From: Myxococcota bacterium
Lineage (GTDB): Bacteria; Myxococcota; UBA727; JAHDBA01
NCBI GenBank assembly: GCA_020630615.1
Contig: JAHDBA010000002.1
Span: forward strand, 157,289-221,288
Reading direction: 5' to 3'
DNA length: 64,000 bases
In this document: positions 38,061-46,652 of the stretch, one piece after another
Layout of the letters: every line of letters begins with the position of its first letter
Position numbering within the stretch: the first letter of the stretch is position 1
Notes under the pieces: generated by a model
Told to the model about the DNA's origin: nothing
Databases searched by the model: none
What the model saw: only the letters and a program-made list of their open reading frames with translations
Translations under genes and position numbers: made by a program

Positions 38061-38492
38061 ATGAATCTTATTTTTCGTGACGAACTATTTATCAATACCG
38101 ATGGGCGTGGGTCCACACGTATTGATCACATTATTGAGCGAATGCTGCGTGCAGAGAAGCTTCGTGCGACCACTATTCACACTTGCCATCTTTGGTTGGC
38201 GCATACCAGCGCAAGTTTGATTGTCTGTGAAAACGCTGCGCCAGAAGTGCGTAGCGATTTTGAGACTTTTCTCTCACGTTTGGTCCTCGATGGAGATCCA
38301 ACCTTTTGTCATCAAGATGAAGGCCCGGATGATATGCCTGCGCATATTCGAACGATGCTGACCCAAACCTCATTAACAATACCGGTAGAGCATTCGTCAT
38401 TAAAGCTTGGTCGATGGCAAGGCATCTATCTCTACGAGCACCGAACCCATGCTCATACGCGTGGACTCACAATGTCATTCTATGGCATTTGA
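38061..38492 (+). CDS. YjbQ/UPF0047 family protein
   Basis: This 143-residue protein is a clear member of the YjbQ (UPF0047) family: THTCHLWLAHTSASLIVCENAAP, DFETFLSRL, EGPDDMPAHIR, then KLGRWQGIYLYEHR. Members are trimeric; a weak thiamine-phosphate synthase activity has been reported for the family, but the physiological role is unsettled. Its 3' end overlaps the convergent YidD-TPR gene by 18 nt. Confidence 0.88.
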   Translation: MNLIFRDELFINTDGRGSTRIDHIIERMLRAEKLRATTIHTCHLWLAHTSASLIVCENAAPEVRSDFETFLSRLVLDGDPTFCHQDEGPDDMPAHIRTMLTQTSLTIPVEHSSLKLGRWQGIYLYEHRTHAHTRGLTMSFYGI

Positions 38493-39977
38493 ATCCGTTG
38501 GAGCTGATCGCAGTCTCTTCCAAAAACCAGGCTTCGAATTTTCTACATCGCGAGGGTATGCGTAACCTGGGTATATCTCCATGAGGTAACCACGTTTGCG
38601 ATCTTGCAAGTTCTCGTTGAATTGTGAAGCGCCATGGATTGAACCCATTATCGTTGCAGAGTAAAACGAAAGTGTGGCCAGTCCAAAGACAAGGGTTGAG
38701 CCCCAATTCTGCTTAATCCCGCTCAAGACGGTAGCGCTCCCAAGGATCCCTGTTCCCAGCAGTGAGAGAAGTGCGGCCTTCGGACGATTCAGATAGAGAT
38801 AACCCGCGCCAGGCAATATCGCGAGACTTCCCGCAGGAAGCCTACGTTTTAATCGCTCACCAAAGAGCTCGGTTGAGCGCACACTGTTAAACTCAGTCTC
38901 CAGGCTTAAGGCAAGCTTCGTTGAAGCGTTGGACAGTACAAGTCGCGCGAGTTCATGTTCGGTATCATACTGACTTAAAAGCTCCAATGTCAGCGCAAGA
39001 CTCCATAGGTTTTCGTCCATCAAAGGGGTCGAAGGTTCAAACGTTTCAATGTTGTCCCTCAAGATCTTGAGGCCCTTCTCGGGTTGTCCCATTGCAATCA
39101 AGAGCTTTGCTATTGCCAAACGGGTGGCGCGTCGATCCTGGCTTGAAAGCTTACTCTGGTTGAGCTTGGTATAGCCTACAAGTGCCGCCTCGAAGCGTTT
39201 GGCACGCCAGAGTCCTTCATTGATCGCTAGGTTATAACGCAATGCATTCTGGCCTTGGCCACGATGGGCGAAAAGCAAGCGTCGATACTCCGTTATCGCA
39301 CGGTAAAAATCTCCGCTTTCAAAAAGGTGGTCTGCAAACTCAGCTTCTACAGAATTGTTCATTGTTAACTTTGGAGGAGTCGTCTCCCCATGGAGCACAC
39401 TTCTTCTCGAAAGGATTTTAAGAGAATAATCTTCCTTGGTGAGCGTCTCAGAAGCTTTTGATATTAATATATCAAGTTCTTCATCCGAATCCGCCTTCCC
39501 TTCATGCGCTTTCAAGGGGTCGTATAGATAAGGGCGGTCTTTAAAGAGCACTGGCTCGTATCCATAGCTGCCATGCGCTGGTACGATACGGTCAAAAATC
39601 CATCCCAGACTTCGAATGCCTTTCGTGCGTAATGCAAGTGCTGCGAAATGGGAACAGGTTGGATAATGTTGGCATCGTACGCCATCAACACTTGAGACAA
39701 AGTTTTGGTATGTGTAAAAAAGTACACCCGAAAAGTCACCTCGTGATGGGAGGTGTTCTGGATTGACTTCTCGAGGTCGTTTTGAGTCGAGTGGATTGAA
39801 ACTGGGAGAAGCATCACTGTCTCCACTCCAATTTTCAGGGCCAAAGGAATTGGATTCTAAACCTGCAACATCCGGTGACCCGAATAGAGTAAGAAGAGCC
39901 ATACAAGCCGCCAGGCAAGTCGTGTACCCCTTAACAATTCTCCGAGCAGCTTGATTCAAGACCCATTGACAACCCAT
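38475..39977 (-). CDS. YidD-domain / TPR / membrane fusion protein
   Basis: This 500-residue protein starts with a signal-peptide-like segment (TTCLAACMALLTLFGSPDVAG). Residues ~85-145 match YidD (FYTYQNFVSSVDGVRCQHYPTCSHFAALAL, ending GYEPVLF). Residues ~210-350 look like TPR or helical repeats (SGDFYRAITEYRRLLFAHRG). The C-terminal ~100 residues hold membrane segments (GAGYLYLNRPKAALLSLLG, then TLVFGLATLSFYSATIM) like P-P-G-x-G-Y proteins of unknown function. A YidD domain fused this way, separate from the short yidD at 18065, is unusual. Confidence 0.72.
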   Translation of the reverse strand: MGCQWVLNQAARRIVKGYTTCLAACMALLTLFGSPDVAGLESNSFGPENWSGDSDASPSFNPLDSKRPREVNPEHLPSRGDFSGVLFYTYQNFVSSVDGVRCQHYPTCSHFAALALRTKGIRSLGWIFDRIVPAHGSYGYEPVLFKDRPYLYDPLKAHEGKADSDEELDILISKASETLTKEDYSLKILSRRSVLHGETTPPKLTMNNSVEAEFADHLFESGDFYRAITEYRRLLFAHRGQGQNALRYNLAINEGLWRAKRFEAALVGYTKLNQSKLSSQDRRATRLAIAKLLIAMGQPEKGLKILRDNIETFEPSTPLMDENLWSLALTLELLSQYDTEHELARLVLSNASTKLALSLETEFNSVRSTELFGERLKRRLPAGSLAILPGAGYLYLNRPKAALLSLLGTGILGSATVLSGIKQNWGSTLVFGLATLSFYSATIMGSIHGASQFNENLQDRKRGYLMEIYPGYAYPRDVENSKPGFWKRLRSAPTDSNAIE

Positions 39978-40082
39978 GAGTTAGGTTAACGAGCTTTTTG
40001 TAAAAACCAATCACTCCCCCATCAAACAAGAGTCTAGAACCCATTGGCTGCTATCCAATTTAAATTGTTTTTCCAAGTGCAC

Positions 40083-41591
40083 TTAGGGTGTTGTGGGTAT
40101 GCACCTTCTGTCTGTCTCCGACTTCCAACTCAGTTCGGTGGAACCTAAGGTAAAGGTGGGCATTTCTGCGATGAGACGCTCGTCCAAATCATAGTCTTCC
40201 GAGAGCTCACGTAAAATCTCGAGCCCGATTGGCCGAAGTTTAAAGCGCATCTCAACGCGATCGAGTGGACCACCTGGAACCACGAAGAGCCGTTCTTGCG
40301 CATGAGCACCGTCCACACTTTCAGCAGTTGATTTCGGCGCTTCGAGCGAGTTTTCGCGTATTGAATCTGCGCTCCAAAAACTATGCGTATCTTCCTCTTC
40401 CTCTTCCTCTTGAAGAGTTGCATGAAGATGCCAAGCACTATTTTCCCTTTGAGATTCAAAGCTTTGATTCGAAGCAACTTGGCCTTTTGTAAACACAAGT
40501 GTGTTGTTCCGATAGGCTTCGATTTCAAGCCAAATTCGACGGTCAAAGGTTGCTCCTGAAGGGAAGTCGTGTCCGGCAGCAATATTCTCAAGTGTGACCG
40601 AGATCTCGTTGAAACCCGCTCGAGCATCGACACATAGATGTGCACCCAAAGAAGTATTCAACAATCTTTGAATCTGTTCACGTTGCTCTTCACGTCTGGG
40701 AAAGCCTTCTAAAAGCGCCACATCGATACCCGGCATGCTGTGATCGTGTCGTCTTCGAATTGGACTCTTCGGCATGGCACTAACAACCTCATTTCGACCA
40801 CGCATATGACATGAGCCACAATTCAATAGGCCTTGCGTGTTCTCTGTAGATATCGTGCCGTAAAGCGATTCTTGCCATTCGGCATAGGTACGTTCGAGAT
40901 GGAGATCCTTATGGTTGACGATATCGTGACAGCTGCCACATGACATTGATGAATCGCTCTGGCTTCGATCCGTTAAGGTTGAGTAGTCTTGCGAATGAAA
41001 GTCATTGGCGAGTGGATTCTCCAATGCGCCCAACATTGTATCATCGCCACGGAGCACAATACCATTGTTGTGCAACCGAGTTATTGAATCCACGTTATGA
41101 CAGGAGACACACGTGACACCTTGATATTCATCAGCGACATCGTGGAGATTTAAACCATCAATGCTCTTTTCATAACGTAGTGCGAGTGGTGCGTGACATT
41201 GAATGCAAAAACTCGGATCTGCATCGCCACGGGTTGCTTGGTACTTCCGATTCATGGCTCGAAAGACAGGGTCTATCGACGCATAGGCATGCATTGATCC
41301 TTCCCATTCATGCGTTGTTGCTTCATGGCAACCCCGGCATGTTTCTGGGTCAAGAACCCGTTCAAGTTCAGCTTGAAGCATCGTGTCCTCAGAGACCGAT
41401 TCGTTTGAGTTCGTGTGATGCGTCTCAGCACCCTTCAAGCAGCTCAGGGCAACGAGCGGAAAAATGATTTGGGTCGCAAGAACTCTGCCGAAATGATGAC
41501 TCTGAACACGCAACTTCCCTGACTCCCAATACCAGCACCCACACCTTAGGCTCGAAAGAATATCATTCGGTCTAGCCTTCCAGCTTGGCAT
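40083..41591 (-). CDS. five-heme cytochrome c lipoprotein (cytochrome c554 family-like)
   Basis: Five CxxCH motifs are seen: CRGCH, CIQCH, CVSCH, CGSCH and CGSCH at residues 85, 129, 161, 218 and 258, plus scattered His that could be distal ligands. This is a c554-type multiheme cytochrome. A lipobox (FPLVALSC, Cys51) implies a membrane-anchored periplasmic lipoprotein. The n-region is long from ATG 41591; a TTG at 41513 with GGGAG ahead gives a better signal and may be the true start. The C-terminal ~220 residues are not assigned. A run of Glu residues comes from a trinucleotide tract near 40395. Its likely role is periplasmic electron transfer; redox partners are unknown. Confidence 0.85.
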   Translation of the reverse strand: MPSWKARPNDILSSLRCGCWYWESGKLRVQSHHFGRVLATQIIFPLVALSCLKGAETHHTNSNESVSEDTMLQAELERVLDPETCRGCHEATTHEWEGSMHAYASIDPVFRAMNRKYQATRGDADPSFCIQCHAPLALRYEKSIDGLNLHDVADEYQGVTCVSCHNVDSITRLHNNGIVLRGDDTMLGALENPLANDFHSQDYSTLTDRSQSDSSMSCGSCHDIVNHKDLHLERTYAEWQESLYGTISTENTQGLLNCGSCHMRGRNEVVSAMPKSPIRRRHDHSMPGIDVALLEGFPRREEQREQIQRLLNTSLGAHLCVDARAGFNEISVTLENIAAGHDFPSGATFDRRIWLEIEAYRNNTLVFTKGQVASNQSFESQRENSAWHLHATLQEEEEEEDTHSFWSADSIRENSLEAPKSTAESVDGAHAQERLFVVPGGPLDRVEMRFKLRPIGLEILRELSEDYDLDERLIAEMPTFTLGSTELSWKSETDRRCIPTTP

Positions 41592-42138
41592 AAAATTCTT
41601 TTATGAATACTTCTTCACCATTCTTCAGCCCAAGAAGTTCAAGATGCCAACAGCCCGGCATAAAAAGATCGATGGGACCTATCTCTGCTTGGCCTTCGCT
41701 ATTGATAGGTGACACAAAGCTTGCAGGACTTGTCCCGTGGCCATGTAGAGGCATATCAGGGATCATCATAACATTGCTTAATGTTGCGTTCAGGTCGTTT
41801 GGTGTCGAGATTTCAATTGTGAAGGTTACCTCACCAACATCTAAAGGTTGAATTGAGGAATGAAGTTGAATCTGCATACCCTCACTCGCCCAAGTCAGAG
41901 CTGACTCAAAAGTCTCAATCGTTACACCTTCAGGACATTCAAGCGACATATGTTCATGATTGGCTTCATCGTTATGTTGACGGGCAGGGCTCGTGTCTTC
42001 AGCACGAGTGTCATCTTCATCGAGTGAAGAGTTTGAACCGTTTCCGCAAGCCAAAAGTGAGATCCAACTCCCTAGACATAGAACTTTAAGAAGGCTGTTG
42101 CCTTGAATAACTTTAGTGAGCTTTGGCTTGAAAAACAT
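41572..42138 (-). CDS. lipoprotein with YtkA/FixH-like domain
   Basis: The 188-residue protein has a lipoprotein signal (LKVLCLGSWISLLACG). After an acidic linker, the body looks like an Ig-type beta sandwich of the YtkA/FixH kind: VGEVTFTIEI, VMMIPDMPLHGHGTSPA, then the strand GPIDLFMPGCWHLEL. The MPLHGHG histidine-methionine cluster could bind a metal. It overlaps the start of the cytochrome gene by 20 nt, so the two are an operon and probably work together. The MxxMxxHxH pattern is what I see; copper or other metal binding is inference. Confidence 0.62.
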   Translation of the reverse strand: MFFKPKLTKVIQGNSLLKVLCLGSWISLLACGNGSNSSLDEDDTRAEDTSPARQHNDEANHEHMSLECPEGVTIETFESALTWASEGMQIQLHSSIQPLDVGEVTFTIEISTPNDLNATLSNVMMIPDMPLHGHGTSPASFVSPINSEGQAEIGPIDLFMPGCWHLELLGLKNGEEVFIKEFYAKLEG

Positions 42139-42172
42139 ATGAAATCCTCGTTCGCTTCGTTAAAGTCTTAAC

Positions 42173-43585
42173 ATGGTATTCTCATCTGTCATGCGTACAC
42201 GCTTTGAACTGGTTTTCATTGTTGTCGTTCTACTGGGTGTGCATTTCTCAGCTCAAGGTCATGAAGGGATTCTCGAAGGGCAAAGCCCTTGGGTGCGTAG
42301 TGATGGGGCTATTCTTGGCGGAACAAGTTGGGGAGTAATTCTAGAGTCTGAAGACGCGTACCAGCGTGTTTGCGACGAAGCCTTGGATGCTGCAATCGGT
42401 GTTGAGCAGCGACCGAGCGTTTATGCATTGGCTACAGACGATATGTTGTGGGTGGGGAGCGAGCGTGGGCTGCTGCGCACTGAGACGGGTTGTTCGTATG
42501 AGCCATTACATGCATTGGGGGCGCGCCGCATTGTGAATGTATTCGGTGCACGGGACTTTGAAGAGCCTTCGCAATGGTTGTGGGTTTCGAGCGAGGAAGA
42601 CCAATACTTTGTTTCGGTTGTGAATGCAGAGGCCGAATTGATCGCAGAGCAACCTTTGAGTTCAACTTTGGGAGCCGGGGTTGTGACGGGTGGTTTCTGG
42701 AGCGAGCAAAGAAATACTTTTCTTTTGAGTGTTGTGAAGGGTAATGATGAAAGTTCTCTTGTTGAAGTCGACGTGACTGTGAATGGCGAAAATGAAGGTT
42801 TAGACCCGCTTTCGTCGACTGAAATTCAAACAAGCATCTTGTTTTCAAGTGCAAAGCCTCTGACTTTATTGGGTGAGAGACAGGGGCGCGTCCTACTTTT
42901 TAGCTACGGTGTCGATACCTTGGGGCAAGCGGATTGGTCTCTTCTTGAGTTGGATGAAAACTTTAACCTTGAAGAGGATGTACCCATCAATACATTGGTG
43001 ACCGCATATGTGGAGAGAGGCGCTTTTGAATATTGGTGGCTCGATGCAAACCGTGTTGTTCAAGTTGGATCGGGACACTCCCTCTCTCAAAGCCTGGTTC
43101 GTATTGAGGATGTTGAACTTGAGCCTTTCTCAGAACAAAGTTGGCCGGCGAGATGTCTCATCGACGATGAAAGAGAAGATCGCGTATGGACATGTGGACA
43201 GCTTCAAGACTTCAATCATTTTCGTTGGAGCACCGATGGTATGAATTGGGTGCATGAAGCGGGAATGCTTGAGACTGTTGAATACCAATGCCCACAAGCA
43301 AGCGATGCCTTTGATGCATGTGCTTATCTTTTTACCGATGCAGTGAATGCACCTGCGAACTCTAGGGAGAGTTCGGTTGAAGAGTCCGTGTTTGAAGAAC
43401 AAACTCTGAGTGGACATGCGAGTAATGAGAGAGGGGCGAATCAAAGTGAGCTCAATGAGGATGCTCAAAGCGATGCGCCTCAAGAAGATGAAAAGACTTC
43501 ATGTGCCTCGAGTTCATATTTCTCCTTTCATGCCACCTTTTTACTTTCTCTTATTTCTCTTTTAAGGATTCGACGCTACACATAA
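42173..43585 (+). CDS. secreted protein with MYXO-CTERM-like tail
   Basis: The 470-residue protein has a signal peptide (FELVFIVVVLLGVHFSAQG), a long beta-rich region with repeated W-x-S/G turns that may be propeller-like (LWVGSERGLLRTE, WLWVSSEED), and an acidic Ser-rich linker. It ends with a Cys, a hydrophobic segment and Arg residues (CASSSYFSFHATFLLSLI, LLRIRRYT), a tail resembling MYXO-CTERM sorting signals used to anchor proteins on the surface. Function unknown. It is divergent from the cytochrome lipoprotein operon, 34 nt between start codons. Confidence 0.6.
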   Translation: MVFSSVMRTRFELVFIVVVLLGVHFSAQGHEGILEGQSPWVRSDGAILGGTSWGVILESEDAYQRVCDEALDAAIGVEQRPSVYALATDDMLWVGSERGLLRTETGCSYEPLHALGARRIVNVFGARDFEEPSQWLWVSSEEDQYFVSVVNAEAELIAEQPLSSTLGAGVVTGGFWSEQRNTFLLSVVKGNDESSLVEVDVTVNGENEGLDPLSSTEIQTSILFSSAKPLTLLGERQGRVLLFSYGVDTLGQADWSLLELDENFNLEEDVPINTLVTAYVERGAFEYWWLDANRVVQVGSGHSLSQSLVRIEDVELEPFSEQSWPARCLIDDEREDRVWTCGQLQDFNHFRWSTDGMNWVHEAGMLETVEYQCPQASDAFDACAYLFTDAVNAPANSRESSVEESVFEEQTLSGHASNERGANQSELNEDAQSDAPQEDEKTSCASSSYFSFHATFLLSLISLLRIRRYT

Positions 43586-43590
43586 TTGAA

Positions 43591-43613
43591 GAGGTAAGTG
43601 GCATCTTTACCTC
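43591..43613 (+). promoter_or_regulatory. hairpin between the MYXO-CTERM-like gene and hemL
   Basis: A 7-bp stem (GAGGTAA/TTACCTC) with a 9-nt loop lies 5 nt after the upstream stop and 25 nt before the hemL start. It has no following T tract, so it is not a typical terminator; it could be an mRNA structure or an operator. Low confidence. Confidence 0.3.
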
Positions 43614-43637
43614 CTGACAGGGCATGAAGGAGGCCTC

Positions 43638-44924
43638 ATGACACAATTAAATTTAGATCGATCAAAAGAACTTTTTGAAGCATCGCAAGAAGTTCTTGTG
43701 GGTGGTGTCAACTCTCCTGTACGAGCGTTTCGTGGTGTAGGCGGCTCTCCGATTTTCTTTGATCGCGCAAAGGGTGCTTGTGTCTATGATGCGGATGGAA
43801 ATGAATATATCGATTATGTTCTAAGTTGGGGGCCAATGATTCTAGGCCACGCAAACGATGACGTCTTAGCTGCAGTTGCTGCAAGCGCTCAAAAGGGCAC
43901 TAGCTTCGGTGCGCCGAGTGCGCTTGAGACGAGCTTGGCGAAACGAATCTGCTCGCATTACCCAAGCGTCGAAAAGCTCCGCTTTGTATCGTCGGGTACG
44001 GAAGCAACGATGAGCGCTTTACGTCTTGCAAGAGGCGTAACAGGTCGAGATAAAGTATTAAAATTTGAAGGCTGTTACCACGGGCATGCCGACTCTTTTC
44101 TTGTAAAAGCAGGAAGCGGTGTGGCGACCCTGGGGTTACCCAATTCGCCGGGCGTGCCTTCAGCGCTCGCGGAGCTCACACTTAATGTCGCTTACAATGA
44201 TACGGATGCCGTTGAACATTGTTTTTCCGAACACGGGGATTCGATCGCGGCAATCATTGTTGAGCCTGTTGCGGGCAATATGGGGTGTATTCCTCCTGCA
44301 CCTGGCTTTTTGGAATCGCTCCACGAACTTTGCGATCGTCACGGTGCACTTTTGATATTTGACGAAGTCATGACAGGATTTCGGATTGCATTGGGCGGCG
44401 CGCATGAAGTCTATGGTGTGAAGCCGGACATTACATGTTTTGGAAAGGTCGTGGGGGGGGGCTTACCGGTCGGTGCCTTTGGTGCGTCAAAGAAAATCAT
44501 GTCGCAACTTGCTCCTGAAGGCCCTGTATACCAAGCGGGTACTTTATCTGGAAACCCACTCGCAATGTCTGCCGGGGAGGCAACGATTACGCCTCTCGCG
44601 GAGCCAGGGTTTTACGAAAGCCTCAATGCTTATGCGAAAGAGCTCTCTGAAGGAATTGTTTCGCGGTTACGCGAAAAAGGCGTACCTGCATCATCAAATC
44701 ATGTGGGCTCAATGTTTGGAATATTCTTCCGCGATCAAGCGCCGAGGAACTATGCTGAGGCGGGCGAAGCCGATCAAGACTTATTTAAGCGTTTTTACTG
44801 GCATATGTTAAGTGAGGGTGTGTACATGGCCCCAAGTGCTTTTGAAGCAGGTTTTATCTCAAAAGTGCATGATAAAGCTTTGTTGATGAAGACCTTCGAC
44901 GCTGTTGAAAAGTTTCGACTCTAA
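43638..44924 (+). CDS. hemL: glutamate-1-semialdehyde 2,1-aminomutase
   Basis: This PLP enzyme converts glutamate-1-semialdehyde to 5-aminolevulinate, the C5 route to tetrapyrroles. It has the family signature GGVNSPVRAFRGVGGSP at the N-terminus, FDEVMTGFR and CFGKVVGGGLPVGAFG around the PLP lysine (~residue 270), and the usual 428-residue length. The Shine-Dalgarno AAGGAGG sits 5 nt before ATG. The cysteine-rich lipoprotein cluster begins 124 nt downstream. Confidence 0.95.
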   Translation: MTQLNLDRSKELFEASQEVLVGGVNSPVRAFRGVGGSPIFFDRAKGACVYDADGNEYIDYVLSWGPMILGHANDDVLAAVAASAQKGTSFGAPSALETSLAKRICSHYPSVEKLRFVSSGTEATMSALRLARGVTGRDKVLKFEGCYHGHADSFLVKAGSGVATLGLPNSPGVPSALAELTLNVAYNDTDAVEHCFSEHGDSIAAIIVEPVAGNMGCIPPAPGFLESLHELCDRHGALLIFDEVMTGFRIALGGAHEVYGVKPDITCFGKVVGGGLPVGAFGASKKIMSQLAPEGPVYQAGTLSGNPLAMSAGEATITPLAEPGFYESLNAYAKELSEGIVSRLREKGVPASSNHVGSMFGIFFRDQAPRNYAEAGEADQDLFKRFYWHMLSEGVYMAPSAFEAGFISKVHDKALLMKTFDAVEKFRL

Positions 44925-45048
44925 GCCTGCTAGGTGCCTTGTGTTCTTTCCTACATATAGAACTGACGCAAGGTGTTGGTGACTTTCGCTTGTGTACACT
45001 TGGAATTCCGCTAAACCTCCATTAGAGCTATCAAAGAGGGGTTTCGAT

Positions 45049-45843
45049 ATGTTGAATCGTTTCAATTTGGGACTGTTACTATGTTTGTTCGCTTTTGCTT
45101 GTTCGGATAGCGAAACCACAAACATGGATGAGCAGAATACTGAGACTACAACCGGTGACGGTGATGCAAATGACCCGAGTAGTTTTTTGAGTGAGGAGAA
45201 CATTACAGATCCAAATGACGCGGACGGTACGAACGGCGCTGAAACGACACCTGACGCCAATAATCAAGGTGACGGGAGTGATGGCGAAGGCGGTGAGAGT
45301 AGTGCAACAAGCGATCCTCAAGTTGATGAATCGGATACGACGAATCCGATAGGGCCTGAAGTCGACCCCAATACAACGGTCTCAGCGAGTGAGCATGTTG
45401 GTGAAAGTGAAGTTGGGGTTGTTTGTGGAGAAAGTGCAAGCGTGTGTACAACAAGTGAAGAGTGTTGTGTGACAGTGCAATTGGGCACTGGATTTAGCGG
45501 AAGCTGTTCACCGCTTGACGGTCAATGCAGTGGCGGGTTTATAAATAGCTCCTTCACATGTGATGAAGATGCAGACTGCGGGAGTGGTGAAATCTGCTGC
45601 GTTAATATTGATGCGTCGCAGCTTACCGACATTCAGGCAGATTCTCAGTGTATTGCGGGTGATGTATGCCCAGCTGAAACTCAGGCTCGAGCGTGCAATA
45701 CGAGTGCAGACTGTGGAAACGGCGAATTGTGTTGTGCTCCAGATCTATCGGGTCTGAGTTCAATCATTGGTGACTCGGAATTGCCATTAGACATCGGTGC
45801 ATGCGCTGTGACCGACGATTGCGCAAACATTTCATTCTTCTGA
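45049..45843 (+). CDS. cysteine-rich lipoprotein, tandem paralog 1
   Basis: This 264-residue lipoprotein (lipobox FAFAC) starts at ATG 45049 behind AAAGAGGGG. After the lipidated Cys comes an acidic, Thr/Asn/Gly-rich linker of ~110 residues. Then come three modules with a repeated pattern CxxxxDCxxGxxCC: CTTSEECC, CDEDADCGSGEICC and CNTSADCGNGELCC, with extra Cys between them, ending LDIGACAVTDDC. The next two genes encode paralogs with the same arrangement. I know no named family; the many cysteines suggest disulfide-stabilised surface domains. Confidence 0.8.
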   Translation: MLNRFNLGLLLCLFAFACSDSETTNMDEQNTETTTGDGDANDPSSFLSEENITDPNDADGTNGAETTPDANNQGDGSDGEGGESSATSDPQVDESDTTNPIGPEVDPNTTVSASEHVGESEVGVVCGESASVCTTSEECCVTVQLGTGFSGSCSPLDGQCSGGFINSSFTCDEDADCGSGEICCVNIDASQLTDIQADSQCIAGDVCPAETQARACNTSADCGNGELCCAPDLSGLSSIIGDSELPLDIGACAVTDDCANISFF

Positions 45844-45865
45844 TATCGAAAGAGCGAGAGATACG

Positions 45866-46636
45866 ATGCAAAGACTAATTCAAATCGGCTTAGCTCTAAC
45901 CCTTGGTATGGTTGGGGCAGGGTGTACAAGTGAGAATTCACAAAATGTTGGAGATGAAACCTCGGTAGGCAGCGATAGTGAAGTTGCAGATTACAACGAT
46001 TCAATAGAGTCTGGGGATACTTCAGATGAAACGACTGCTGAGGACAGCAGCAGTACAAGTGAATCGAATAACAACTCTTCGAACACCGATCAAAGTGCGA
46101 CAGAATCAGGTGATGGAGAAGACTCATCGGACGATACGAGCCCTGAAGTTGTCACTGAAGATGGGTCAGCTGCCGATGCGGTACCCAACGCTTATGTTGG
46201 AGACTATGAAGAAGGTACCGTGTGTGGAGGTGAGCAGATTTGTGAGATAGGCGCATTTTGTTGTATCAACTGGGGCGTGAGCTCGAGTTGGGAGCTGAGC
46301 ATTGAGACCGATTGCAGGCTTTGGGGATGTCTCTCAACGCAAAGCATCGAGGTGTCTTGCGACGATCACCGAGACTGTACGAACCGTGAAGGTGAACCGA
46401 CAGGTCTGTGCTGCGCGAATATCAGTAACCTTGATAGTGCGGGGGCGTGGTGTCGCGCCGATGGCTGCAATGCCGATATCGGTGAGCAAGCCGCTTGTAT
46501 TGATGATGGTGAATGTGGAAGTGGGGAGAAGTGTTGCACTGCGAAACTGAACTTTTCAAGTGATGGCTCCGAGCCACTCGATATGGGAATTTGTTTTGAA
46601 ACCGATGACTGCTCAACAGTGACTGTTGGTGGTTGA
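45866..46636 (+). CDS. cysteine-rich lipoprotein, tandem paralog 2
   Basis: This 256-residue lipoprotein has a signal ([12 protein letters not shown]) with lipidated Cys and an acidic linker rich in Asp/Ser/Thr ([20 protein letters not shown] type). Three cysteine modules follow: [27 protein letters not shown] and [14 protein letters not shown], then [13 protein letters not shown]. It is a paralog of both neighbours; spacing is 22 nt from the first and 16 nt to the third, so they are one operon. Confidence 0.8.
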   Translation: MQRLIQIGLALTLGMVGAGCTSENSQNVGDETSVGSDSEVADYNDSIESGDTSDETTAEDSSSTSESNNNSSNTDQSATESGDGEDSSDDTSPEVVTEDGSAADAVPNAYVGDYEEGTVCGGEQICEIGAFCCINWGVSSSWELSIETDCRLWGCLSTQSIEVSCDDHRDCTNREGEPTGLCCANISNLDSAGAWCRADGCNADIGEQAACIDDGECGSGEKCCTAKLNFSSDGSEPLDMGICFETDDCSTVTVGG

Positions 46637-46652
46637 ACCTTTGGAGGCTGGA

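Noticed and set aside
40391..40412. Trinucleotide CTTCCT tract as a repeat element
   Set aside because: It simply encodes a Glu run in the cytochrome lipoprotein on the minus strand.
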